Translations under genes and position numbers: made by a program | The notes under the pieces: generated by a model | What the model saw: only the letters and a program-made list of their open reading frames with translations | Told to the model about the DNA's origin: nothing | Database searches by the model: none | Shown here: positions 1 to 11,211 of the stretch, piece by piece | Layout: every line of letters begins with the position of its first letter | How positions within the stretch are numbered: the stretch's first letter is position 1 | Source of the DNA: Rhabdophis nuchalis | Lineage: Eukaryota > Chordata > Lepidosauria > Squamata > Natricidae | Reading direction: 5' to 3' | DNA length: 64,000 nucleotides | Assembly (NCBI GenBank): GCA_039707465.1 | Contig: CM077644.1 | Coordinates: forward strand, 84,700,375-84,764,374

Positions 1-517
1 AAATGAAAATCCAGACCACCTTGTTCACTTTTATTTTTTATTTGTTTTTTTAGTACTAAGTACATATTTCTTTAATACCCTGAATCATGTAAAACTTTTA
101 ATAGGGAAATGCTGTAGATGTCTATTCAAAATATAGTCCAGGTGATTGATATAGAGTTACACCAATCTTTTTAATTGTATCAGTACTGTACCAAATGTTT
201 TTAATAGTAACAATAACAACAAAATACATCAAAAAACTGCATCGTCTTGCAATAACACAGCAGAACTGCAAAAAACCTGTGCTGCTCAGAACATTGTACA
301 TTTTAAGAAGATACTTGGTTGATATTTAGGATGCTGGCAGCAACCCCTATCAACCATCAGCATAGGTCAATGATATTTATGATACATTTTTAAATGTTCA
401 TGTTTCATGTTTAATGAATAAAAGAGATAATTCACAAAAATGTGAAGTGGCAGCTGCTAATTCTTTAGCTGATGTTGACCTTCATTCACATTGAGTTCCT
501 CCCAAGAGCATAGGATA
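1..517. other. AT-rich non-coding DNA, nothing recognised
   Basis: No open frame of note, no terminal repeat and no LINE or SINE motif was seen. The stretch is AT-rich with short A and T runs. Confidence 0.5.
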
Positions 518-643
518 TTGTAGTTCTCAGCTTACAGCTGTGATGTGATGACTGTTCAAAGTTACAACAGCACTGAAAAAAGTGACGTATAATCATTTTT
601 CACACGACCATTGTAGCATCCTCATGGTCATCTAATCAAAATG

Positions 644-858
644 CCGGCCTAGGTTAGTCACTACCTCAGGGGTTAGGGAATGTTAATTTTAAAAATGGGG
701 ATTTTAGTGCAGGGACAGTTGATTTAATCTGTTTTTATTGTATTTATTAATGTATATATTTCATGTTGTTTTAATTTTTCCCTGTGCACCGCTCCGAGTC
801 CCCTTGGGGAGAGGACGCGGTATAAAAATATTAAAAATGAAAATGAATGAATGAAATG
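644..858 (+). mobile_element. L2-like LINE 3' end inserted in TA-MITE-1
   Basis: The insert begins CCGGCCTAGGTTAGTC, which follows the ORF2 stop in longer copies here, and runs through the 3' UTR to the diagnostic end TGCACCGCTCCGAGTCCCC, then GCGGTATAAA and an A-rich tail. It is severely 5' truncated. AAAATG lies at the left junction (638-643) and again at the right junction (859-864), a plausible target duplication. The element interrupts the MITE, so it is younger than the MITE. Confidence 0.75.
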
Positions 859-1141
859 AAAATGTAAATGCTTGGCAACTGGTTTATATTTATGATGGCC
901 GCAGTCTCCCAGGGTCATATGTTCATCTTTTTGTGTCCTTCTGACAAGCAAAGTCAATGGGAAACCAGATGCAATACAATACAATACAATAGCAGAGTTG
1001 GAAGGGACCTTGGAGGTCATCTAGTCCAACTCCCTGCCCAGGCAGGAAGCCCTATACCATTTCAGACAAATGGCTATCCAACATCTTCTTAAAGACTTGC
1101 AGTGTTGGGGCATTCACAACTTCTTGAAGCAAGCTGTTCCA

Positions 1142-2460
1142 CTAATTAATTGTTCGAACTGTCAGGAAATTTCTCCTGAGTTCTAAGTTGTTTCTCTCCT
1201 TGATTAGTTTCCACCCATTGCTTCTTGTTCTGCCCTCAGGTGCTTTGGAGAATAGTTTGACTCCCTCTTCTTTGTGGCAGCCTCTGAGATATCGGAAGAC
1301 TGCTATCATGTCTCCCCTAGTTCTTCTTTTCATTAAACTAGACATACCCAGTTCCTGCAACAGTTCCTCATATGTTTTAGCTTCCAGTCCCCTAATCATC
1401 TTTGTTGCTCTTCTCTGCACTCTTTCTAGAGTCTCCACATCTTTTCTACATTGTGGTGACCAAAACTGGATGCCGTATTCTAAGTGTGGCCTTACCAAGG
1501 CATTATAAAGTGGTATTAAAACTTCACATGATCTTGATTTTATCCCTCTGTTTATGCAGTCTAAAAGTTGACTTTTTTGGCAGTTTATGCAGTCTAAAAG
1601 TTGGCTTTTTTGGCAGTTTATGCAGTCTAAAAGTTGGCTTTTTTGGCAGCTGCTGCACACTGCTGGCTCATATTTAAATGGTTGTCCACTAGTCCAAGAT
1701 CTCTTTCACAGTTACTACTATTGAGCAAGGTACCACCTATATTGTATCTGTGCATTTCATTTCTGTTGCCTACTCTTTTCGCTATTGAATTTCATTTTAT
1801 TAGATAGTGCCCAATGTTCAAGTTTGTCAAGATCCTTCTGTATCTTAAGCCTATCTTCTGGAGTGTTGGCTATTCCTGCCAGCTTGGTGTCGTCTGCAAA
1901 TTTGATGAGTTCCCTATTTATTTCCTCATCCAAATCATTGATGAAGATTTTGAAGAGTACTGGGCCTAAAACAGAGCCTTGGGGTACTCCACTGCATACT
2001 TCCCTCCATGTAGATGCAGTTACATTGAGGACTACACGTTGAGTGCGGTTGATCAGCCAGTTATGAATCCATCTGGTGATGATGCTGTCTAACCCACATT
2101 CTTCTACTTTATCTAGTAGTAGGTGATGGTCTACCTTGTCAAATGCCTTACTGAAGTCCAAGTAAACTTTATCAACGGCATTCCTCTGGTCCACTAATTT
2201 TGTCATATTATCAAAGAGTGCAATAAGATTAGTCTGGCATGATCTGTTTTTGACAAAACCATGTTGGCTTTTGGTTATTATTTTGTTTGCTTCTAGGTGT
2301 TCACTAATTCGTTGCTTGATTATTTTTTCCAGAATCTTTCCTGGTATTGAGGCCAGGCTGATGGGTCTGTGGTTTCCTGGATCTATCTTTTTTCCTTTTT
2401 TAAAGATGAGAACCATTTTAGCTCTTTTCCAGTCCTCTGGTAGTTCCCCGGTGTTCCAGG
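1142..2460 (-). pseudogene. CR1 ORF2 reverse transcriptase remnant
   Basis: This is the broken reverse transcriptase of the CR1 element. In order on the minus strand I see the fingers block NHRPISLASIPGKILEKII, the motif A region YLDFSKAFDKVDH with its catalytic aspartate, GVPQGSVLGPVLF, and FADDTKLA with the catalytic DD pair. After the stop at 1757 the thumb and C-terminal part follows with LVRPHLEYGIQFWSPQ, ERVQRRATKMIRGLE and RRNFLTVRTIN. The open frame appears to extend to 2551, but its first 30 or so codons are read-through into MITE DNA. The segment between the two frames has lost its reading frame. Intact CR1 proteins also have an N-terminal endonuclease, which is absent here. The remnant is not expected to be functional. 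Confidence 0.9.
1551..1649 (-). repeat. 33 bp unit in three tandem copies inside CR1 ORF2
   Basis: The unit starting TTTATGCAGTCTAAAAG occurs at 1551, 1584 and 1617, exactly 33 bp apart. The first copy differs from the others by one base. Because 33 is a multiple of three, the duplication adds 11 codons per unit without changing frame. Other CR1 copies in the window that reach this region, such as the one at 37033-37630, show only one unit. Confidence 0.9.
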
Positions 2461-2619
2461 ATTCACTTAACAACTTTATTACTAACTTAACAACTGCAGC
2501 GGTTTGCTTAATAACTCTGTCAAGAAGATTGTAACACGGAGCAGAACTCACTTAGCAATTGTCTCACATAGCAACAGAAGTTTTGGGCTCCATTGTGGTA
2601 AGTTAAGGATTACCTGTAT

Positions 2620-4939
2620 ATTGGCATAATGTACTGTATGTGTGGATTCAAGCAGTGTATCCTTTTGCAATTGGTGCATGGGAATTTTGTCCAGCCCTGC
2701 CATTTCAGGGGATACAAATAAAGTGAAAAGAAATTCTAAATCTCCCTGAAAATAAGTTAGAAAAACAGAAGTTCCTCAGGCGAAGGCAACCTTCGGTGTA
2801 TCCTTCTTAGCTTTAAAATCTAATCTGCTCTATGAGATACTTAGCAGTAGACATTTCGCAATAGAGACACTATTCTGAAATATTAACATTGGAGGGAGTG
2901 GGGAGTGGTGTTTGTGACTCCATGCCTGTTGATTTTACCTTAGTGAACAATCTCACCTGTCTTTTGCCTGTTATCAAAAGGATATAGCTCTGGGAAGAGC
3001 TTAGCTCTCACAGTCCTTATTTCAGAAGCATCAGACAGTGTGCTGAGAAAATGTGATTTCCTGATGCTGGATGTGTACATCGTATAGTTTGCAACCACTT
3101 ACCACGACTAGAGTTCTATACCAGACCTCATGCAGTGCTAACATTTTAGCCAAGAAATAAGGTGAGACAGCTGCAGCTGTCACGTAACAGAATTAAACCA
3201 GTAGTGAAGCAATAGCAACAAAGGAATAAAAATTATGCAAAAGGAGAAATGCTGCTTTTTTGGAGACCACAGTTTGGATGATTCACCATCTATCATTAGG
3301 AGAGGCAAGGAAGCCAAGCCAAGCAAAGTAGGCAATTGTAAAGTTGAAGAAATTTATGCACAATGCAATGCCCATTTCAAAAAGTCTAACAAAACCTATG
3401 GCTACCTATGAATTGAATGCAGAACAGCTAATGTTGAATATTTAAGTCCAATGAAAAGATCAACTTCTGTTGACACATTTTATTTCAAAGGGTTGTATTC
3501 TTATTTCATTCAGAAACAGGAATCAAGCCATGAGACAATATTTCTCAAAATCCAAATTATTTTAAAGATTATTTTCATCTCTAAGAATCTGCCCATTCTA
3601 TAATATAAACTTTGGAGGCTCTGTTTCTTGACTCGGGACAATTAAGGGAGGGAGACAGATATCTTGATTCATCCAGGACTTACTCTGAGGAATTTCCTAC
3701 CAAGAAAGATTTGTTGGCACCCTCCAAGGCTGCTGTGTTTTCTCAGGGTTTTTGCTGGAAAATATTTAGGATATGAGGCATGGAAATCTTGCTGGAAGAC
3801 ATTTAAATTTCAATTTAAATGTGCAAGACTTGGAAGTGGAGCTCAAGTATCCTCAGTGGCTTGGAGCACCTTCTACTATTTTGTTCTGCCTCATTTCCTA
3901 TATACTGGGAAGTCTGCAGTGAATCTGGCTGTACTGTAATAACAGATCACCACAACTTCCACACTAGATTTCTGTAAAAGCCCTATGAGGAGCCCATCTT
4001 TGGAAGCAGTTCCCCAACTTCAACTAATACAGAATTCTGCCTCAGTTCTGAATGGACCTCTTATTTGTTACTGAGCCCACTTCAAGAGAAGCATGTAAAA
4101 AGCTTCAAAAAGCATATTGCTTTGATGAAACTCCAAAGGACTCCAAAGCACTCAAGGAAAGCTACCAAAACAAAACAAAAGCAAGGTTTTTTTTGTGTCT
4201 TCTAAAGAGCAGAGCTGCTGTGCTGCTTCACTTCAGTCAAGTGAAGAAGTTTCTGACCATATCCAGCACATCTCCAGAAACCATGCTTCTTTGAAGTGAA
4301 GCCACTAGGTGAGGTGAACTATCCTATCTTGATGTTCCATGAGATGGAGGATATTAGCTGAACTGCCTGAAGCCAAATTATCAACTACTCACCACACTCT
4401 TACTAACAGTGATGATTACTAACCTTGGCTGCTAATTGTTTTTTCCTTAAATATTGTGATTGTGCATTTCATGTGTATGAGGCAGAAAGAGGTAAACAGA
4501 AAAATAATATACATATCCTTTCTTCTGAGGGGAAAAAAAAAGATGTGTATTCTACAACTTTGCAAAACTCCAAAGGTTCCTCTCATGTTTTGACATTGAT
4601 GAGGCTTGTCTTACATGACGCAGTATACCCTGAAGCAACATGGCTTGTATCCCAATGAAGGAAATACTTTTTGTGAAGTAGCACTCAGCAGATGCTCTTG
4701 ACAGCAGAGCATCTGGGCTAGATTCAAGAGCGGATGGGGATGCCACAAAGGACATTCAAGTTATTCTTTTTATCTAAAATGGACTAGGATTCTAACTGAT
4801 TGCCCCCTGGAGGTGAAAGAGCAAAGGTGCCCGTTAGGATTTTTGCTGATATTCCTATGGAAACCTAGCAGTTGTGTTTGTCTGACATACCACTCACAGG
4901 TGTAACACTCTTGTCCAACCTTAGCCCAACTAATCAAGA
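2620..4939. other. Unique-looking non-coding DNA
   Basis: No LINE, SINE or transposon ends were recognised. Short open frames at 3664-3939 and 4052-4294 have no recognisable domain, and nothing suggests splice-bounded exons. This is likely intergenic or intronic DNA. Confidence 0.5.
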
Positions 4940-5600
4940 ATTATTTACTATATTATTGTTATTTGTATGCTACCCTTTCTCCCAAAGGAGACTCCAGAGT
5001 GGTGAAGCAAATAACTAGGGCCTAGTTATTTGCAGGACCGTCTCCTACCACATACCTCCCTTCGACCGGTCCGCTCCCACAGAGAGGGCCTCCTCAGGGT
5101 CCCGTCAGTTGGTCAATACCGGCTGGCGACGCCCAAGGGAAGAGCCTTCTCTGTGGCGGGTCCAACCCTCTGGAATGACCTACCCCCCGAACTTCGTACC
5201 ATCACGGACCTTCGCCTTTTTCGCCGCTCATTAAAAACGTACTTGTTCCACCTAGTTGGCCTTGCTTAGAGTTAGATTTTAGCCTATATTTTAGTTTAGA
5301 TTTTAGAACTGCGGATTTTTAGTGGATTGGTTGAGATTTTAATATTTTTAGCTTAATTTTTAGCACAGGTTATTCTAATTTAATCTTATTTTATTATTGT
5401 ATTGTATGTATTGTTGCTATCGTGGTATTTTAATTCCCTGTGCACAGCCCTGAGTCCATCTGGAGACAGGAGCGGTATACAAATCCAGTAAATTGTAAAC
5501 TCTAAACTGAACTGTTATGAAGAGAAGCCATAATAAAAGCAAACCATTCAAAAACAACATTAAAAACAACAGCAGGGGAAACAATACAAATTGGAGGATT
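4940..5600 (-). mobile_element. LINE 3' tail remnant (minus), split by the next element
   Basis: The text TATGCTACCCTTTCTCCCAAAGG resembles the antisense of an L2-type 3' end (a GGCGGCATACAAAT style terminus). Its A-rich continuation seems to resume after the inserted L2-like element at about 5515. The fragment is short and diverged, so the family call is tentative. Confidence 0.35.
5014..5512 (+). mobile_element. L2-like LINE 3' end with ORF2 C-terminus
   Basis: An open stretch at 5030-5269 codes for the last 79 residues of a LINE ORF2, with the hallmarks RSHREGLLRVPS, RAFSVAGPTLWNDLPPELR and a closing LKTYLF. A 3' UTR of about 240 bp follows, ending in CCCTGTGCACAGCCCTGAGT and GCGGTATACAAAT. 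The WNDLP block followed by a basic KT-LF end is typical of the C-terminus of L2/CR1-clade LINEs. It is 5' truncated and not functional. Confidence 0.8.
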
Positions 5601-5849
5601 CTGTTATATTAAACCATTTTCAGAACTAAAAGGAATTAACGTGCGGACAATTTGATGGACATTGGATAGTTTTACTTTGCAAATGTTAGGCAAATTGGGC
5701 CCAGATATATTTCCCCTATGGAAGAGTGCTACTCCCCCATTCCTGAAATTACTATACTTTGACCACAGGAGGAACCAAAGCATAAGCCCAATTGATCTTC
5801 ACGCTTATTTGGATTCATTCCAATTTGCTTTCAGTTCTTAGGAAGGAAT

Positions 5850-6362
5850 AGAAATATTGCGTTTCAAGGTGCTGATGACCATCTTCAAAGTGCTCCATGG
5901 CACGGGGCCTAGTTATTTGCAAGACCGTCTACTGCCCCATACATCCCTTTGACCGATCCGCTCCCACAGAGAGGGACTTCTCCGGGCAATGCTGGTTGGC
6001 GACGCCCAGGGGAAGGGCCTTCTCTGTGGTGGGCCCAACCCTCTGGAATGACCTCCCTTCCGAACTCTGCATCACCTCGGACCTCCGCCTTTTCCGCCAG
6101 CGCTTAAAAACACACTTTTCCATCAAGCCGGCCTGGCGTGAACCTCCCTACACCGACCGAGTTTTAGTTTGCCAAAGTTTTAATCCGTGGGATTTTAAGT
6201 ATGTTTTAGCACAGGGTTTGGGTTTAATGTTTTTTTAGGATGATTTATTGTATTTTGTATATTTGTAGTTGTTTTTTAATGTTCCTGTGCGCCACCCCGG
6301 GTCCCTCTGGGGGTGATGGGTGCGGAATATAAGTATGAATAAATTCTAATTCAAATTCAAAA
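5850..6362 (+). mobile_element. L2-like LINE 3' end, second copy
   Basis: This copy resembles the element at 5014 but extends slightly further 5', coding for FKVLMTIFKVLHG before the RSAPTERDFSG region. A short deletion removes part of the segment between the RSHRE and LATP blocks. Its 3' end reads TGCGCCACCCCGGGTCCC, then GCGGAATATAAGTATG and a short A/T tail. It lies 340 bp downstream of the first copy in the same orientation, but sequence differences argue for an independent insertion. Confidence 0.8.
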
Positions 6363-6645
6363 TATTTGATGGCTCTAGTTGCAACCCAATTCCTTTTATT
6401 AGTCTGAGGAGCAACATAAACATAATGTCATTCTGAGCTACAGCTCAGTGAAGCTCAGATGCTATTGAAAAAACAGGTTTGAGTTCATGTATCTTATTTG
6501 TATGATAGGCAAAATGCATTTGAATTAAGAGACATGTTACTTATCGCCCATCCAAAGATGGAACACATAGATTCAAATGAAATATCATAATATGCATAAC
6601 ACCTAGTTGGATCTATAATTAAGCTGGTCACGGAATCACAGATAC

Positions 6646-6677
<32 letters not shown>
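6646..6677. repeat. (TTGA)n microsatellite
   Basis: About eight uninterrupted TTGA units are visible. Confidence 0.95.
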
Positions 6678-6679
6678 CA

Positions 6680-8464
6680 TGGTATACTGTATGACTTCTA
6701 ATCTGTGGCCCTCAAGAACTTCATTGTCCACAGCATTGCTTGGTTCATCATCATGTCAAAATCTGAACCTGCATATTCTGAAAAAGGTTTAATCCCGTAC
6801 TAACTCAAGATGGGAGGGTAGAGCATGCCACTAGCGGCTGAGAGAAAGTGACACTGAATCACTATGTCTTTTCTCTTCTGTTTTTGAATTACAAATTGTG
6901 ACTAGCTGCTGCCCAAAGCAAATGCAGACTAGCGTGAATGCTTGAGCTAATTTGAGTTTTGTGAAATCTTAGTTCTGATTAATGAGTAAATCAACAGAAG
7001 GGAACAGCTTCAATCCCCTGTTGAGTTATAGTTAGTATGCTTAGGGTGGTTTGGGAGAATACCGATTATTTGGCTCAAACTGACTCTGATTTCAGGCTTT
7101 AACTATAGGGTGGAAATAGTTTTGATTGCTCAGGGTACAACACCATTAGTTCTCATGGGCAAGATAAACAATATGTATATTTTGAGTACTCAAACAAAAT
7201 GCAGGAAGCTTTAATCTACAACAGTATCATGCTATTGAGATGAACATAACAGTGTCATTTTAAATGCATCATAATTTTTTTAAAAAACAAGCAAACAAGG
7301 AGAAACCCCATCTTCAAATTGGAGAAACACAGTGTTCCAGCTGGATGTCCATTCATTTGCACAGTTGAGTTCTTTGGAGAAACGATTCAGTAGTCCTGCA
7401 GCGATACTCTGATACGGAGATCCATCTAAAAGAACGTAAATTCTTCAAAAGAAAAGCGATAATCGAATGCAGGCATTGTTCAGGTGTCAGTCTAAGATTT
7501 GAGAAAACAGAGAAAAAGAAGTTTCAAATTGCTTCGAAATTCATTTGGAGCCAAATAACAATCTGCATATCCTCTCTTGACAAAAGGTTGATGAATTGAT
7601 CTCTATCAATATCTTTTTTAAATCCTGGAGAAAAGCTGTAAGATCTAACTAACAAAAAATAAATGAAAAATTGCTGATATATTTTTCCTGGCTCTAAAGC
7701 CAACAACTCTCTACGGGACTGGATTTCATTGTTTCATCTAAGACTTGCCCAATAGTCTCTCTCTCCCTCCCCCCATTAGATAGAAATCATTATTCTCTCT
7801 ATCAGCAATTCCAGCAAACATAATGAATCCCAGAGAATTTTAACCCTCAAGGCTTGAAGCCGGCTAGAAGAGGGGGGGGGGGTAAGATGCTCATCCATTA
7901 GCGGGGATCAGCTTGCATTCTTTTTGTTTCCTCTGTGTTATAAAAGTGGGTATTACATCTATGCGATAATTGAATCCTGCATGTCTTCTGGCAGTTCTTT
8001 TGCAGAAGCAGTATTTTAATTAGGGTCATGCACATGAAACCCCTCTTAAGGGAAGATGTAACGCAGGCAGGAATGAATAATGTGGCAGCTTTTCCCCAAA
8101 AATGGAATTGGAAGCTTTATAAGGTGTGGCCATCGGTGCTAAATACACTATTGTCATGGTGGGTGATCTAGGCTAAGTAGACCGTAAATTACATCTAGGC
8201 AGTAACATTCCTTTGAAACTAATTAGCCTTTTGCATGGGATTCAGTGGTGTCTCTTATAAAAGAATGGCATGAAAAAAAGGGGTTGAATTTGAAACTGCC
8301 CATTTTATGGGTAGCCCTTTCAAAACTCCACTAGCAAACTGACTGCTGGAGATACTTCATTATTTACTCAGGGAGAGCGGGCAAGAGAAGATGCTTTATT
8401 CCCTTTTGATCCAAACAAAGGAATGCATTTGACTGTAGACTAATTATAAAATTCACATTTTAAT

Positions 8465-8465
<1 letters not shown>
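6680..8465. other. Unique non-coding DNA, candidate conserved non-coding region
   Basis: No repeats are recognised over almost 1.8 kb, apart from a G run near 7873. Parts such as 7980-8290 have mixed composition with TAATTAG and similar homeodomain-like words. That is only suggestive of regulatory DNA, and conservation cannot be judged from one sequence. Confidence 0.4.

Positions 8466-8535
<70 letters not shown>
8466..8535. repeat. (ATT)n microsatellite, about 23 units
   Basis: A pure ATT repeat of roughly 70 bp. No LINE end was recognised next to it. Confidence 0.97.
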
Positions 8536-8539
8536 TCAT

Positions 8540-9358
8540 GGCTGCATGAACTGGTTCTTGTGTGGATAAGCTTCAATTGGTTGCTGGGGAGGGCTTGTGG
8601 GGGTGAGGCAAAAGGAGAGGATCGTATTGATGAATTTAAATTGTGGAGTGTGGTTTGCCAACAGGGAAAAGGGTCACTTTCATTGACCTCACAAAAGTTG
8701 CTGGTACTTCAGTTAGAGGGGGGGAAATAGCACCAGACTCTGGCTTTTGCAGCTGCTCAAAGTCAGGAGCTTGATGTTTTCGCTCTCATATTACGGGCTC
8801 AGTTCCTTGCAAATAACTATTGATTCTGTTAAAAATAAAGAGGGATCTGTTACCAGGAAGAGCCATCTGGTCCTTCTGTTCAGAGATGCCTTACCGGGTT
8901 TTTTTTTCTCCCCATCTCAAAGAGGACGGCCTTCCTTGAGGAAGAATTTAAAATGTGCCATGTGCCAGAGATTAAGGAGCTTTGAAAAAAGAATCACAGT
9001 TTATTTTGTGTGCTTCAAATGGGAAAACACCCCATTCTCAGCACAGCAGGATTTGGGAAACCATCAAAATCAAAACTAAATAAAGGAGGCAGATGGAACC
9101 TGAGCTTCGCAGTTTTCAAGATGCACTGTTCTTTAGATGATACCTTAGCTTGGGGGAAAGAATTTTGTTTTTCTGGCTCACAAAGAGTGATAAGGGAGCT
9201 ATACATTTTGCTGTCTTTTCATCAAACTGAGTATCATCTATTTTTTTTTAAATGTTCCCTCCACTCCCAAATGAATCAGGGAACATACTAGATACCATGC
9301 CAAAAGTTTCTCACAAATTGACATGATCAGTGCTATATCTGCATTTCTTTTACTTGTG
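8540..9358. other. Non-coding DNA, nothing recognised
   Basis: Open frames at 8747-9079 and 9010-9291 overlap in different frames and show no domain. They look like chance frames. Confidence 0.5.
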
Positions 9359-9360
9359 AA

Positions 9361-9795
9361 TATCGAATATCGAATATTTATTTATATAACCGCGTCCTCT
9401 CCCCTAGGGGACTCGGAGCGGTGTACAGGGAGGAATAAAACAGCATAAAATATATACATGAATACAATAAATACAATAAAAACAAATTAAATTTGACTAT
9501 CCCTGCACTAAAATTCCCATTTAAAATTAACAATCCCTAATCCCTGGGTAGAGACTAACCTAGGCCGGCCAAGCAGAAAAAGTGAGTTTTTAATTTCTGA
9601 CGGAAGGAGCGGAGGTCCATAGTTGTTCTAATGTCGGGGGGAAGGTCGTTCCAGAGGGCTGGGCCCGTCACAGAGAAGGCCCTACCCCTGGGCGTCGCCC
9701 GCTGACAAAGTCTAGTGGACGGCACCCGGAGCAGTCCCTCTCTGTGGGAGCGAATCGCCCGGGAGGATGTATGGGGCAGAATCCGATCCCGCATT
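9361..9795 (-). mobile_element. L2-like LINE 3' end (minus)
   Basis: The left side is the antisense 3' end (ACCGCGTCCTCTCCCC, GGGACTCGGAGCGGTG). Further right the minus strand codes for RSHREGLLRVPSTRLCQRATP, then RAFSVTGPALWNDLPPDIR and LKTHFF. Homology stops near 9795, just after the codons for RDRILPHTS. The tail adjoins a short repeat of ATATCGA words at 9360-9375. Confidence 0.85.
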
Positions 9796-9860
9796 ATTAA
9801 TATTGGCAGTGGGAGGAGCAGTAGCAAGATTTGCATAAAAGGTTGTTGCATACAAGGAGG

Positions 9861-10040
9861 AATTTTGTTGTTTAACCCGTTCTCGTGTTTCTTATGGTTA
9901 CCCTAAAATGGAGTACAAGAATCCAGGTAACACTAGATGGCAGCAAAGAGTCATGATGTTCTGCCACCTACTGGTTATCTGGAGTTTTGCAGCTCATCTC
10001 TTTCCTTGTATCAGCTGAGTATCAGGAGAAAGAAGAAAAG
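9861..10040 (+). repeat. Left arm of an inverted repeat pair
   Basis: The sequence TGTTTCTTATGGTTA, CTAGATGGCAGC and GGTTATCTGGAGTTTTG reappears in reverse complement at 11054-11199. The two copies differ by substitutions and by a roughly 30 bp segment between two CAG words that is present only here. They are probably two insertions of one unidentified repeat family. Confidence 0.7.
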
Positions 10041-10138
10041 GGAATGGGTACTTTGCAGGCAGACATTGTTCGTCTCTAAGTTACATATTTATGGATTTGG
10101 TACTTTTAGGTAGATAATGTACATTGGGGGGGGTGTGC

Positions 10139-10140
<2 letters not shown>

Positions 10141-10175
<35 letters not shown>

Positions 10176-10186
10176 TTTGTTTGTTT
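10141..10186 (+). repeat. (GT)n(GTTT)n microsatellite
   Basis: About 16 GT units followed by four GTTT units. Confidence 0.95.
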
Positions 10187-10189
10187 CTA

Positions 10190-11050
10190 ATAGATAAAGT
10201 AATGTGGTCTGAACAAATAGATTTCCAAGTGGAGCTTTTTAGAAGTTACTTATCTATTTTATTTTCCCCCTCCTTGATGTTTACAACATTGACAGAGATG
10301 TGGAAATGCAAATATTTCGTGGGACTGCAAGATTCTAGTAACTTTGTCAAGCTAACTTTGCTGGTGTTCTTCAAAAGTAGCAGTCCTTTCCATCAGCTAG
10401 GGGCTTAGGAGATCTCTCTCTTGAACTTGCTTGCTCCTGGCAATTCTTCAAGTGTGCATATTCCTCCTCCATATTTTTCTCGATACAAGCAGTATCTCCA
10501 GCCCTTACCATACAAAGCAACCCCAGCACCTGTTCCAGCATTGCTTGACATTTTCCCTTTTGTATATTTGCAGCTCTAAGGCAGACATGCCTAAATACAG
10601 GTGTTTTCATTAGACATGGACCTTCTCGAGGTCCACATTATACCAAGTCTAGTTCTGGCATGTAAAAAAACAAAGCAAAACCCCTTTAACCTTGAGACCA
10701 TGAAGGCAATTCATCCAGCCAGAAAGGGATATAATTTGCAAGATCTCTTACAGAAAATTGTGGAGGACTGTGGAGCTAACCTTGAAAATGGAATGCAAGA
10801 ACAGTCAGATAAACATCTACTTAGCCCTGGGAAGGAAAACGGGGTGAGCAAAAAAATCAGTATAATTCCAACTTGATTTCTTTTTGTACAAAAGGGAGCA
10901 AAGAGAAAGTCTGCCAGACTTTAGGGTTTCTGTTATTATATCCTGTAGCTATATAGTCCTAGTGATGTCTGTTTCTTGATCTCAAAAGGCCGAAAATTGC
11001 TCTTGTTCATCCACTAACTTTCTGCCTGCCTGCCTATCTGTAAAATACCT
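10190..11050. other. Non-coding DNA, nothing recognised
   Basis: A 91 codon open frame at 10601-10876 has no recognisable motif and no supporting context. I treat it as chance. Confidence 0.45.
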
Positions 11051-11053
11051 GCC

Positions 11054-11199
11054 TCTTTTTCTCTTTCTCCTGAAAACTCCAGATAACCTATGGGTGTCAG
11101 AAAATCATGTCTCTTCACTACCATCTAGTGTTATCTGGATTCTTGCACCCCGTATTCTGTTAACCATAAGAAACACATAAATAAAACAAAACTTCTTCT
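11054..11199 (-). repeat. Right arm of the inverted repeat pair
   Basis: Reverse complement counterpart of 9861-10040, with shared words AACTCCAGATAACC, ACCATCTAGTGTTATC and TTAACCATAAGAAACA. It lacks the CAG-bounded 30 bp segment found in the left copy. Confidence 0.7.
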
Positions 11200-11211
11200 G
11201 ATGAATTGTCT

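Larger units (their letters stand above)
970..2460 (-). mobile_element. CR1 (L3-like) LINE, 5' truncated, about 1.5 kb
   Basis: Read on the minus strand, this element carries the C-terminal two thirds of ORF2, a short 3' UTR with the line GTTGGACTAGATGACCTCC, and a short (ATTGT)n tail that appears as ATACA repeats at 972-990. It lies inside the TA-MITE-1 copy: MITE sequence stops at about 968 and resumes at 2461. The 5' end falls in the sequence coding for WNTGELPEDWK. It is the longest LINE in the window. Frameshifts around 1660-1760 and the stop at 1757 show it is dead. Confidence 0.92.
518..2619 (+). mobile_element. TA-MITE-1 copy, split by an L2-like LINE and a CR1
   Basis: This is one copy of a non-autonomous DNA transposon family that recurs about nine times in the window. 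Good copies start near CAGGTAGTCCTCGACTTAC, end in AGGACTACCTG and sit next to TA, which fits a Tc1/mariner-type (Tigger/pogo-like) MITE. Three segments can be joined in order: 518-643, about 859-968 and 2461-2619. The gaps are filled by an L2-like LINE end and by a CR1. The 5' terminus is diverged, while the 3' end still reads GGATTACCTGTA. Family identity comes from comparison with the other copies inside this window. Confidence 0.8.

Noticed and set aside
5030..6238. Possible pair of host genes with a shared WNDLP protein motif
   Set aside because: The same motif recurs at 9555, 52525, 55441 and 62600 with shared 3' ends, so these are copies of one LINE family.
10601..10876. 91 codon open frame that looks protein-like
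   Set aside because: No recognisable domain, no splice context and no related copy. Chance frames of this size are expected in 64 kb.
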